A DNA stretch of 7,889 nucleotides from Terriglobia bacterium. GTDB lineage: Bacteria; Acidobacteriota; Terriglobia; UBA7540. Of the stretch, positions 1-5,980 are shown piece after piece. A model generated the notes under the pieces. The model did not search any database and was not told where the DNA came from. It saw only the letters and a program-made list of their open reading frames with translations. The DNA is taken from NCBI GenBank assembly GCA_030040295.1, contig JASHTZ010000409.1:1-7889 (forward strand). The letters are read 5' to 3'. The position numbers were made by a program, and so were the translations under genes. Positions within the stretch are counted from its first letter, which is position 1, and each line of letters opens with the position of its first letter.

Positions 1-75
1 GCCGAACCGCCGTATACGGACCCGTACGTACGGTGGTGTGACAGGGACAGCGGGCAACTGCTTACCTATGTCGAT
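1..75 (+). mobile_element. Group II intron, 3' end (domains V and VI), partial
   Basis: Seen: bases 6-14 pair with 29-37 (nine pairs, one G-U), then a two-base bulge C27-G28, then 15-18 pair with 23-26 around a four-base loop (19-22). This is the geometry of group II intron domain V. The position of the catalytic triad reads C8-G9-C10, the CGC variant known from some bacterial classes (notably IIC) instead of AGC. A second weaker hairpin (about 41-72) has GACA 41-44 pairing with TGTC 69-72 and an unpaired A68. That A lies eight bases from a terminal GAT, as expected for the branch-point adenosine of domain VI, so the 3' splice site is predicted after base 75. The sequence also resembles intron ends I know from bacterial reverse-transcriptase introns. 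The maturase gene and 5' end would lie left of the window. The class cannot be fixed from this fragment. Confidence 0.77.
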
Positions 76-109
76 TGGGCACAGGGGGCGTGCGGAAAGC
101 GATGGAGAA

Positions 110-481
110 TTGCGAATCTTCCTCTTGGTTGTTTTTGGCTCAATCGGCACCCTGGCGCGTTACGGGTTGCAGGGGCTCGTTCAATACAACATGGAAACCA
201 CATTCCCGGCCGGGACTTTGGCGGTGAACCTGATTGGCTGCTTTTTGCTGGGAGTCGTCGGGGAATATGGACTTGATCACCTGGCTTTTCCGCCCGAATG
301 GCGCATCGCCATCACCGTGGGTTTTATCGGGGCCTTCACAACGTTTTCGACGTTTACATGGGAAACGGTGCGGCTTTTTGAAGACGGCGATTGGCTTCGC
401 GCCTGCGTCTACGTAACCGTCAGCGTGCTGGGCGGAATAATGTTGCTGCGCGGCGGGATGAAGCTGGCCAAATGGTTCTGA
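110..481 (+). CDS. crcB: Fluoride ion channel FluC/CrcB
   Basis: This is a small inner-membrane channel of the FluC (CrcB) family, which works as an antiparallel dimer and lets fluoride leave the cytoplasm. With the TTG start at 110 it has 123 residues, the usual family length, and four hydrophobic segments. Recognisable motifs are GSIGTLARY (residues 10-18), GTLAVN with pore Asn40 (35-40), and GFIGAFTTFSTF (71-82), which carries the TTFSTF motif with the 'Phe box' residues F79 and F82. The frame is open back to a GTG at 38, but that lies inside intron domain V, and the ATG at 68 lies inside domain VI. Both add residues the family lacks, so I take the TTG; its ribosome site is weak (GGAAAG at 94-99). 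DUF190 follows after 11 bases. I saw no fluoride riboswitch in the visible leader; it could sit upstream of the intron. Confidence 0.9.
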   Translation: MRIFLLVVFGSIGTLARYGLQGLVQYNMETTFPAGTLAVNLIGCFLLGVVGEYGLDHLAFPPEWRIAITVGFIGAFTTFSTFTWETVRLFEDGDWLRACVYVTVSVLGGIMLLRGGMKLAKWF

Positions 482-492
482 GGGGAGGCGAC

Positions 493-837
493 ATGGAACA
501 TCAGCGCTTCGAAGGCGAGCGTACCCTGATGCGCGTCCACATTGGCGAATCGGACCGCTGGCAGGGCGTGCCGCTTTACGAGGCCCTCATCAAGCTTTTC
601 CGCAAGGAAGGGTTGTGCGGCGTCACCGTGCTGCGCGGCGTTGCCGGATACGGTTCCACCAGCCGGCTTCACACCGACAAGGTTCTACGCCTCTCTCAGG
701 ACCTGCCCATTATTCTTGAGGTCGTCGAATATTCTGAGCGGATCGAGCAGATCCTGCCGAAGCTCGACGAGATGGTGGGAGGCGGGCTGGTCACGCTGGA
801 AAAAGTTCGTGTCATCCTCTACCGTCCCAAGAAGTAA
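493..837 (+). CDS. DUF190 family PII-like protein
   Basis: This cytoplasmic protein of 114 residues belongs to DUF190 (Pfam PF02641), a family with a PII-like ferredoxin fold. Seen: the family pattern GVAGYGSTSRLHT (residues 49-61), followed by LSQDLPIILEVVE (67-79) and a helix that starts SERIEQILPKLDEMV (81-95), then a C-terminal strand. The ATG at 493 has a good ribosome site (GGGGAGG at 482-488, four bases away). The frame is open further upstream to 391, but that part overlaps crcB and does not match the family. DUF190 genes often neighbour or are fused to crcB, so a regulatory or accessory role for the channel is a fair inference, but no biochemical function is established that I can name. 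It is probably co-transcribed with crcB. Confidence 0.88.
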   Translation: MEHQRFEGERTLMRVHIGESDRWQGVPLYEALIKLFRKEGLCGVTVLRGVAGYGSTSRLHTDKVLRLSQDLPIILEVVEYSERIEQILPKLDEMVGGGLVTLEKVRVILYRPKK

Positions 838-963
838 ACCCTGCTATGGACGCGAATCAAAAGGAAAAGCCCGCACTCGAAGTTTCCGCCGCGCATTCCA
901 TCGCCCTCGTGGCGCGCCCCGACTTGATGATTTAAGGGTGCGGGGCACGCGGCAGGGGAAACG

Positions 964-1392
964 ATGGCCCTCAATGAACTCCACGCGCGCAGGCTGGCCA
1001 CGGTCGCGAAGATGTTTGAGGCCGCTCTGGATCGCATGGAGCTGACCCTGCGCGCCGTCGAAAAGGGCGGCGAAGCTGCCGACGCTTCAGGAATTTCACT
1101 CGAGCAGGTGCGAGCCATGCGCGACAGGACTTCGGCCATTCGCGACCACTTGCGCAAAGGCCTGGAGCACTTCTCGATCAAACTTCAAAAACCCGAGCCC
1201 CAGCAGATGCTGGTCGCGGAACTTTCCACGCTCTGGGTGATTCTGGAAAATGCCCGTCCCGCGCGCATGAAGGGATATGGGCGCGAATTCGCTCCTCAAG
1301 ATAAGGCCGATTGGGAGAATCTCATTCAAGCTTTGATGCGCGAGACAGAATCGATCCGGCGCGTGGTCCTGAAGGGGAAAAGCAAGGGCTGA
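964..1392 (+). CDS. Small helical protein of unknown function, upstream of dynamin-like gene
   Basis: I do not recognise a family. The 142-residue product is soluble, has no signal peptide or membrane segment, and looks almost wholly alpha-helical. Seen: an N-terminal helix rich in Ala, Leu, Arg and Glu (about residues 3-35), a second starting LEQVRAMRDRTSAIRDHLRKGLEHF (from about 46), a possible helix around ELSTLWVILENARPARMKGYG (about 85-105), and a charged C-terminal helix ending in KGKSKG. The ATG at 964 follows a clear AGGGGAA (954-960). It ends 37 bases before the dynamin-like gene in the same direction, so co-expression is likely. Inference: it could be a partner or adaptor of the GTPase. 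The real-gene call rests on the ribosome site, codon pattern and tight placement. Confidence 0.75.
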   Translation: MALNELHARRLATVAKMFEAALDRMELTLRAVEKGGEAADASGISLEQVRAMRDRTSAIRDHLRKGLEHFSIKLQKPEPQQMLVAELSTLWVILENARPARMKGYGREFAPQDKADWENLIQALMRETESIRRVVLKGKSKG

Positions 1393-1429
1393 GATCCGGC
1401 CGCGCGGCTGGGGGCAAAATTCATCTGCC

Positions 1430-3184
1430 ATGAACACCGAGCGGGAGAACCCGGGCCGGGCGTCGCTTGCTGATCCACTCGACGTGGAGGGCGCTGGACG
1501 GCTTTTGCGGCTTGCGACTTTGGGAAATGAACTCGGCGCCAGGAATGCGGCGGAGGAATCTCGCGAGCTTGCGGCGCGCGTTTCAGAAGGCCGCTTTTAC
1601 CTTGCCTGCATCGGCCAATTCAAGCGCGGCAAATCCACGCTCATCAATGCTCTGGTCGGCGAACCGGTTCTGCCCGTGGGCGTTGTTCCGGTGACGGCGG
1701 TGCCCACCGTCGTTCGCTACGGTCCGCAAAAGCAGGCGCGAATCAAATTTCGCGATGGCGCATGGCAATCGATTGCCGTATCGGACCTCGAGCTCTACGT
1801 CGCAGAAGAGCACAATTCCCAAAATTCCAAGGGCGTAATCGGCGCGGAGGTCTTCCTGCCCGGCGGGTTGCTCGCCACGGGCATGTGCATTGTCGATACG
1901 CCCGGCTTGGGCTCGGTTTTCACGGGGAACACTGCCGCCACACAGGCCTTCGTTCCGCACATTGACGCCGCCCTGGTGGTCGTAGGCGCGGACCCGCCGC
2001 TGGCCGGCGAGGAATTGGCGATGGTTGAAGCCATGGGGCGGCGAGTTGGGAGCCTCATCGTGGTGCTCAACAAGGCCGACCGAACTTCCGATGTGGAGCG
2101 GGCAGCAGCGGCTGAATTCACCCGCCAGGTGCTGGAGAGAAGCCTCCAGCGACCCGCCGGGGCGATTCTTGAGGTCAGTGCGGCGGAGCGCCTGGAGAAT
2201 CGCGAACCGGACCGAGACTGGGCGAAACTTCAGGCGTTGCTGCAGGGCTTGGTTGAGGATTCCGGCCGCAAGCTCGTTCAAGCCGCTTGTGAGCGTGGTG
2301 TTCAGCGACTGAGCGAGCAACTGCTGGCCATCGTCCTGGAAGAGCGCGAGGCGCTGGAGCGTCCAATCGAGGAATCCGAGCGGCGAATCGCGGCGCTGAC
2401 CGCGACCATTGCCGATGCGGAACGCTCCATGCGCGAAGTGGAATTTCTCTGGATGGCGGAGCAGCGGCGGCTTTCCGATTTATTCGTCACCCGGCACAAG
2501 GAGTTCATCCGCAGCACGCTGCCGCAGGCTCAGGTGGAGTTTGGGCGGGCGGTGCGCGCTGCACCTCGCGCGATGGGTCCGGCGCATCGCCGCGCGGTTA
2601 TGAGCGTGGCGCAGGGAATTGCCCAGCGCATGGTTTTGCCCTGGCTGCACGCCGAGCAGGAGGCGGGAGAATTGGAATATCGCCAGGCGGCCAAGCGATT
2701 TGTGGAGACGGCCAACGACTTTTTAAGAAAACTCGCGGAATCAGGAATTCGCGAATTGGCGCGCATGCCCAATGCCCTCGACCCGGAGAGCGGTTTCCGC
2801 ACCCGGTCGCAGTTTTTGTTTCGCGACTTGATTGAGATTGCGCAGCCGGCCTCGCCCCTTCGATGGATAAGCGATTTGGTCCTGGGCCTCGTGGGGGCGC
2901 GCGGCGCGATCGAGCGCGATGGCCGGGATTTCCTCGAGCGGCTGCTGGAGGTGAATTGCTCGCGCGTGCAGAACGACGTCCTAAAGCGCGTGGAGGAGAG
3001 TCGTGGGAAGCTGCAGGCGGAAATTCGCAAGCTTCTGCATGAGGTCAGCCGCATCGCCCTCGAGGCGCTTGCCCATGGGCGAGAGGCGCAGGCCGCAGGT
3101 GCCTCTGCTGTAGAGGCGGCCCGGAAGCGGCTCGACCGCTTGGAAGAAGAAATCGCGAGAATTTCGCGGGCGCGAATTCCCTGA
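1430..3184 (+). CDS. Dynamin-family GTPase (bacterial dynamin-like protein)
   Basis: This is a large GTPase of 584 residues that, by family, binds and remodels membranes on GTP hydrolysis. Seen: P-loop GQFKRGKST (62-70, G1); switch-I region PVTAVPT with Thr89 (87-93, G2); DTPG (156-159, G3); NKAD (214-217, G4); and SA at 250-251 (possible G5). All core GTPase motifs are intact. The rest is helical: a charged coiled-coil-like part at about 290-345, a central helical region, a hydrophobic stretch with RWISDLVLGLVG near 475-490 that could be a membrane-contacting paddle, and a C-terminal coiled coil (about 555-582). There is no classic transmembrane pair or signal peptide. The ATG at 1430 has only a distant G-run (1409-1413) as a ribosome site, so translation may depend on the upstream gene. 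In-vivo role (membrane stress, division, vesicles or defence) cannot be read from the sequence. Confidence 0.9.
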   Translation: MNTERENPGRASLADPLDVEGAGRLLRLATLGNELGARNAAEESRELAARVSEGRFYLACIGQFKRGKSTLINALVGEPVLPVGVVPVTAVPTVVRYGPQKQARIKFRDGAWQSIAVSDLELYVAEEHNSQNSKGVIGAEVFLPGGLLATGMCIVDTPGLGSVFTGNTAATQAFVPHIDAALVVVGADPPLAGEELAMVEAMGRRVGSLIVVLNKADRTSDVERAAAAEFTRQVLERSLQRPAGAILEVSAAERLENREPDRDWAKLQALLQGLVEDSGRKLVQAACERGVQRLSEQLLAIVLEEREALERPIEESERRIAALTATIADAERSMREVEFLWMAEQRRLSDLFVTRHKEFIRSTLPQAQVEFGRAVRAAPRAMGPAHRRAVMSVAQGIAQRMVLPWLHAEQEAGELEYRQAAKRFVETANDFLRKLAESGIRELARMPNALDPESGFRTRSQFLFRDLIEIAQPASPLRWISDLVLGLVGARGAIERDGRDFLERLLEVNCSRVQNDVLKRVEESRGKLQAEIRKLLHEVSRIALEALAHGREAQAAGASAVEAARKRLDRLEEEIARISRARIP

Positions 3185-3265
3185 GATCCGATCGGAGCAA
3201 TGGATTTGCAAGGAGGAGGAGGAGGCTGATTGCTCAAGCCAGCGCCCTTCGTCGACCGGGGAAAA

Positions 3266-4261
3266 TTACAGCGCGCGAATGTGAATCGACCCGCCGCTGG
3301 TGTGCAGGCGCAATTCATCTCCACCCGAACCAATGGATCCCTGCAAGTGCGAGTGGCTCAGCGTTCCCGTCATGCGTACGGGCAAATCGCTTGAAACCGA
3401 ACCGCCGGAAGTGGAGGCGTCGAGATTCAGGTTGGCGGAGGGGTCGATGGCCAGGTCGATGGAACCGCCGGAGGTTTCAAGAATTCCGCCGTGCCGATTG
3501 CCGGGGCTGTAAGTGGCATGGATGGACCCGCCGGAAGTGGTGGCCTCAACATATCCCGAGACGCGCTCGATGTGAATTCCTCCTCCGCTGGTATGCGCGG
3601 TGAGATTTCCATCCACCGATTGCGCGCTAATCGTCCCGCCGGAAGTTGCCACGTGGGCTTCGCCCGTCACCTCGGTGACATGAATTGACCCGCCGGAAGT
3701 GTGAGCTTGCAGATTGCCCGTCAAACCGCTGACTTCAATGGAGCCGCCCGAGGTTTTCAAATCGGAATCGCCGTGCAAACCGGAGATCGCAATGCTTCCC
3801 CCGCCGGTGTGAACTTCCGTGCGGGTATCCGCCGGAACTTCGATTTCAAAGTGCACGGAAATTCCGTGCTCCCACTCGGATTCATGCTTGCGCCGCGCCG
3901 TTACGCTGGCCCAGCCGTTGCCTGCCGTGTAGGTGATCTCCAGTTCGCTTTCCAAATCGTCCTTCGGGGAAGTTACGACGATACGCGCGCCGGGGCGCGT
4001 TGTGCCCGTGATCGTTACGCTTCCCACCTCCGACTCGAGCATGAATCTGCCGCCGGGCGCGAGTTCCAGATTTTTCTCGACGCGCGAATCGGCGCGCAGC
4101 GGTAACGCCATGGCCAGCAAGGCCAGGACCGTCAGGACGAGAAGATGGCAAGCGGCGAATGCAAGGCGAGAGGTCGGAAACTCCAGAATCCCCACCTTGC
4201 CGGAACTTCCTCCTGCCGTATGCCCTCTGCCGTAGATCTCCGGGGTTCGAAAGCTTCGCAT
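3266..4261 (-). CDS. Exported DUF4097 beta-solenoid repeat protein
   Basis: This 331-residue protein belongs to the DUF4097 (putative adhesin/auto-transporter-like solenoid) type. Seen: an N-terminal stretch of about 33 residues, a hydrophobic segment LAFAACHLLVLTVLALLAMA (about 33-52), and a signal-peptidase-like ALPLRA|DS at 57/58, so it is probably exported, or anchored if uncleaved. The mature part opens with DUF4097-like strands (GRFMLESEVGSVTITG). Nine TSGGSI-type turns then start at T152, 170, 188, 206, 224, 242, 263, 284 and 321. The first five steps are exactly 18 residues, which fits one turn of a beta-helix each. The ATG at 4261 has an excellent ribosome site (AAGGAGG, four bases away); an upstream GTG at 4285 lies before that site and is rejected. 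Function is unknown; an ECF-like promoter suggests envelope-stress control. Confidence 0.85.
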   Translation of the reverse strand: MRSFRTPEIYGRGHTAGGSSGKVGILEFPTSRLAFAACHLLVLTVLALLAMALPLRADSRVEKNLELAPGGRFMLESEVGSVTITGTTRPGARIVVTSPKDDLESELEITYTAGNGWASVTARRKHESEWEHGISVHFEIEVPADTRTEVHTGGGSIAISGLHGDSDLKTSGGSIEVSGLTGNLQAHTSGGSIHVTEVTGEAHVATSGGTISAQSVDGNLTAHTSGGGIHIERVSGYVEATTSGGSIHATYSPGNRHGGILETSGGSIDLAIDPSANLNLDASTSGGSVSSDLPVRMTGTLSHSHLQGSIGSGGDELRLHTSGGSIHIRAL

Positions 4262-4294
4262 GTTTCCTCCTTCGGAGTACTGCACGTAGTTTGA

Positions 4295-4320
4295 TACGTT
4301 AGACGGGCGGCATAAGTTCC
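4295..4320 (-). promoter_or_regulatory. ECF-sigma-like promoter for the DUF4097 gene
   Basis: On the minus strand GGAAC (4320-4316) and CGTA (4298-4295) are separated by 17 bases, resembling the -35 (GGAAC/TGAAAC) and -10 (CGTA) elements of ECF sigma promoters such as the sigma-W type. Transcription would begin near 4288 and leave about 27 bases of leader with the AAGGAGG ribosome site. The match is short, so chance remains possible. Confidence 0.45.
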
Positions 4321-4346
4321 GGTTAGCAGGTGATTTGCAGTCGTCA

Positions 4347-4365
4347 CAAGGTTCCCCGAACCTTG
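4347..4365. promoter_or_regulatory. 8-bp perfect inverted repeat in divergent intergenic region
   Basis: CAAGGTTC (4347-4354) and GAACCTTG (4358-4365) form a perfect palindrome around CCC. It has no T-run on either side, so it is not an intrinsic terminator. It sits between the two opposed promoters of the DUF4097 and EAL-HDOD genes, which is where an operator for a dimeric regulator could lie. An RNA hairpin is the other reading. Confidence 0.45.
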
Positions 4366-4437
4366 AAGGGCACGAAGGCTGCTTGCCTGCGACGGCCGGC
4401 AGGGGAGACTTTTCGTTCAGAAATCAAACGCAGAAGC

Positions 4438-4464
4438 TAAATTCTCCGGCGAAATAGCCGATGA
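4438..4464 (+). promoter_or_regulatory. Sigma-28 (FliA)-like promoter for the EAL-HDOD gene
   Basis: TAAA (4438-4441), exactly 15 bases, then GCCGATGA (4457-4464) matches the known FliA pattern TAAA-N15-GCCGATAA with a single mismatch. Transcription would start about 4470-4472, so the message would be leaderless or nearly so at the ATG 4472. The location directly before a signalling gene of the c-di-GMP kind supports it. Confidence 0.5.
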
Positions 4465-4471
4465 GCAGGAT

Positions 4472-5728
4472 ATGGATCTTCGCGCCGCGACGCCTGAGAC
4501 GGCTTCCATCACCAGTTCGCCCACGCGCTTCATCGCTCGCCAGCCGATTTTTGACCGCGAGGAGAAGGTGTTCGGCTACGAGCTGCTGTTCCGCTCCGGC
4601 TTTGAGAATCGTTACAACGCGAAGGATGGGACCGCCGCCGCATGCGACGTGACCGACAATTTTCTCAACGCCGACGCCGGAATTCTGACCGCCGGCCGAA
4701 AAGCCTTCCTCAACGCCACGCGCCAGTTCCTGATTGATGAGTACGCCACGCTGTTACCAAAGGATGGGGTGGTCATCGAGATTCTCGAGACCATCGAACC
4801 GGATGAGGAAGTGCTGGCAGCGTGCCGAGCCTTGAAGGACCGGGGATACGTCATCGCGCTGGATGACTTTGTTTACGACGAGAGATTCCAGCCGTTTATC
4901 GACCTGGCCAATCTCATCAAAATCGACTTCAAGCTTTCGTCGCCCGAACACCGCCGGCAGGCCGTGGCGAGGTTTGCCCCGCGGGGCATTCAGTTGCTGG
5001 CGGAAAAAGTGGAGACGCGGGAGGAATTCGCCGAAGCCCGGGAGTGCGGATACAATTACTTTCAGGGCTACTTCTTCTGCAGGCCCCAGATTATTCCCTC
5101 CGTGCACATTCCTGCCTTCAAGATCCATTACCTGCGCATCCTGCAGGCCATCAACCAACCGGATCTTGACCGTGACGAAATTGTGGACCTGATCGAGCGC
5201 GAAATCTCGCTGTGCTACAAGCTGCTGAGAATTGTGAACTCACCGCTTTTCGGCTTCCGGCGTGAAATCAGCTCCACCGGCCACGCGCTGGCGTTGCTGG
5301 GCGACCGCGAGCTGAGAAAGTGGGCGTCCGTGGCGGCGGTTCTGGGCATCGCGGGAGACAAGCCCAACGAGCTGGTTTCAACGTCGCTGGCGCGAGGCCG
5401 CTGCTGCGAGCTTCTGGTGGCCAGCCAGGGCACCATCACTCAGGGGCCCAGCATGTTCCTTCTCGGCGTGCTCTCGCTGATGGACGCCATGCTGGGGAGG
5501 CCGATCGCGGAAATCGTCTCCGAAATTGCCCTGCCCGAAATGGTTCGAGCCGCGCTGCTGGGTGAACCTAACCGCTTTCGCAAAATTCTCGACCTCGTCA
5601 AATCCTTTGAGGCGGCGGAATGGAGTGCGGTGAGCGACCTGGCGGCTCAGCTCCATTTGGAAGAGTTGCAAATCTCCGCCGCCTACCCGCAAGCGATCGA
5701 CTGGGTGCAGAAGATTTTCCAAATCTGA
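4472..5728 (+). CDS. EAL-HDOD (YuxH-type) signalling protein
   Basis: This cytoplasmic protein of 418 residues has an N-terminal EAL-like domain (about 18-205) and a C-terminal HDOD domain (about 205-400), the YuxH/CdgJ arrangement linked in other bacteria to c-di-GMP signalling, motility and surface behaviour. Seen in the EAL part: FIARQPIFDR (20-29), GYELLFR (35-41, ELL in place of EAL), N81, EILE (103-106), DD at 131-132, IKID (149-152), EKVE (178-181) and QGYFF (198-202). Most metal and catalytic positions survive, but the DDFG loop after the aspartates is changed to DDFVYDERF, which argues against normal phosphodiesterase activity. In HDOD: LLRIVNSPLFG (251-261), the 'S-x-x-x-A-x-x-x-LG' region near 267-277, and LRKW (281-284), without a catalytic HD pair. 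The ATG 4472 has only a weak AGGA before it; the FliA-like promoter suggests a leaderless start. Confidence 0.88.
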   Translation: MDLRAATPETASITSSPTRFIARQPIFDREEKVFGYELLFRSGFENRYNAKDGTAAACDVTDNFLNADAGILTAGRKAFLNATRQFLIDEYATLLPKDGVVIEILETIEPDEEVLAACRALKDRGYVIALDDFVYDERFQPFIDLANLIKIDFKLSSPEHRRQAVARFAPRGIQLLAEKVETREEFAEARECGYNYFQGYFFCRPQIIPSVHIPAFKIHYLRILQAINQPDLDRDEIVDLIEREISLCYKLLRIVNSPLFGFRREISSTGHALALLGDRELRKWASVAAVLGIAGDKPNELVSTSLARGRCCELLVASQGTITQGPSMFLLGVLSLMDAMLGRPIAEIVSEIALPEMVRAALLGEPNRFRKILDLVKSFEAAEWSAVSDLAAQLHLEELQISAAYPQAIDWVQKIFQI

Positions 5729-5764
5729 ACTGGATTAAAAGGATAACGGAAGTCTAACGCCGGT

Positions 5765-5935
5765 TATTCACGAAGGCGCGGAGGCCTACAGGTGCAGGGT
5801 TTCACACAGAGAGTTCACGGAGCCGTATGGGCCACTCGAAGCATCGGGCTGTGGGACCCCAGAGCGCACAGAGAAGCCCTTGATGATTTTTCCGTGCCCT
5901 CTGTGCCGCCACTCCGCGAACCCTGTGAGAAACTC
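5765..5935. repeat. Intergenic imperfect inverted repeat cluster (CACAGAG/CACGGA units)
   Basis: The left part carries CGCGGAG (5777-5783), CACAGAG (5805-5811) and CACGGA (5816-5821), with another CACAGAG at 5867-5873. The right part carries the complements TCCGTG (5891-5896), CTCTGTG (5899-5905) and CTCCGCG (5912-5918). Several stems are possible; the tightest is GCACAGAG 5866-5873 with CTCTGTGC 5899-5906. The look is that of the degenerate 'CACAGAGGCACGGAG' intergenic repeats seen in many bacterial genomes. I see no gene in 5729-5980; this element fills most of it. It may act as a transcription end or RNA-structure element between the EAL-HDOD gene and the minus-strand gene that ends at 5981. 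Confidence 0.6.
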
Positions 5936-5980
5936 GTTCTGGCGTCGACACCGGCTCGAGAAACTCATGAGCAATGCTGC

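Noticed and set aside
76..109. Fluoride riboswitch in the visible crcB leader
   Set aside because: Only 34 bases of non-intron leader are present, and none fit the conserved riboswitch core.
1583..2320. Long minus-strand frame opposite the dynamin-like gene
   Set aside because: It is a shadow frame: high-GC coding DNA, no recognisable domain, and the plus strand carries an intact GTPase.
3187..3196. Palindrome TCCGATCGGA just after the dynamin stop as a terminator
   Set aside because: It is too short for a stem with a loop and has no T-run.
3211..3225. (GGA)4GG run looking like a strong ribosome site
   Set aside because: No credible gene follows; the next frame runs across the end of the opposite DUF4097 gene.
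2530..3333. Minus-strand frame of 267 codons crossing the dynamin and DUF4097 gene ends
   Set aside because: Its product is Arg/Ser-rich low-quality sequence, overlaps two real genes and has no known motif.
3521..3808. 54-base periodic repeats as a CRISPR or tandem non-coding array
   Set aside because: The period is explained by 18-residue protein repeats in frame, with variable third positions and no spacers.
4285..4285. GTG at 4285 as start of the large DUF4097 gene
   Set aside because: It lies upstream of the strong AAGGAGG site that serves ATG 4261, close to the predicted transcription start.
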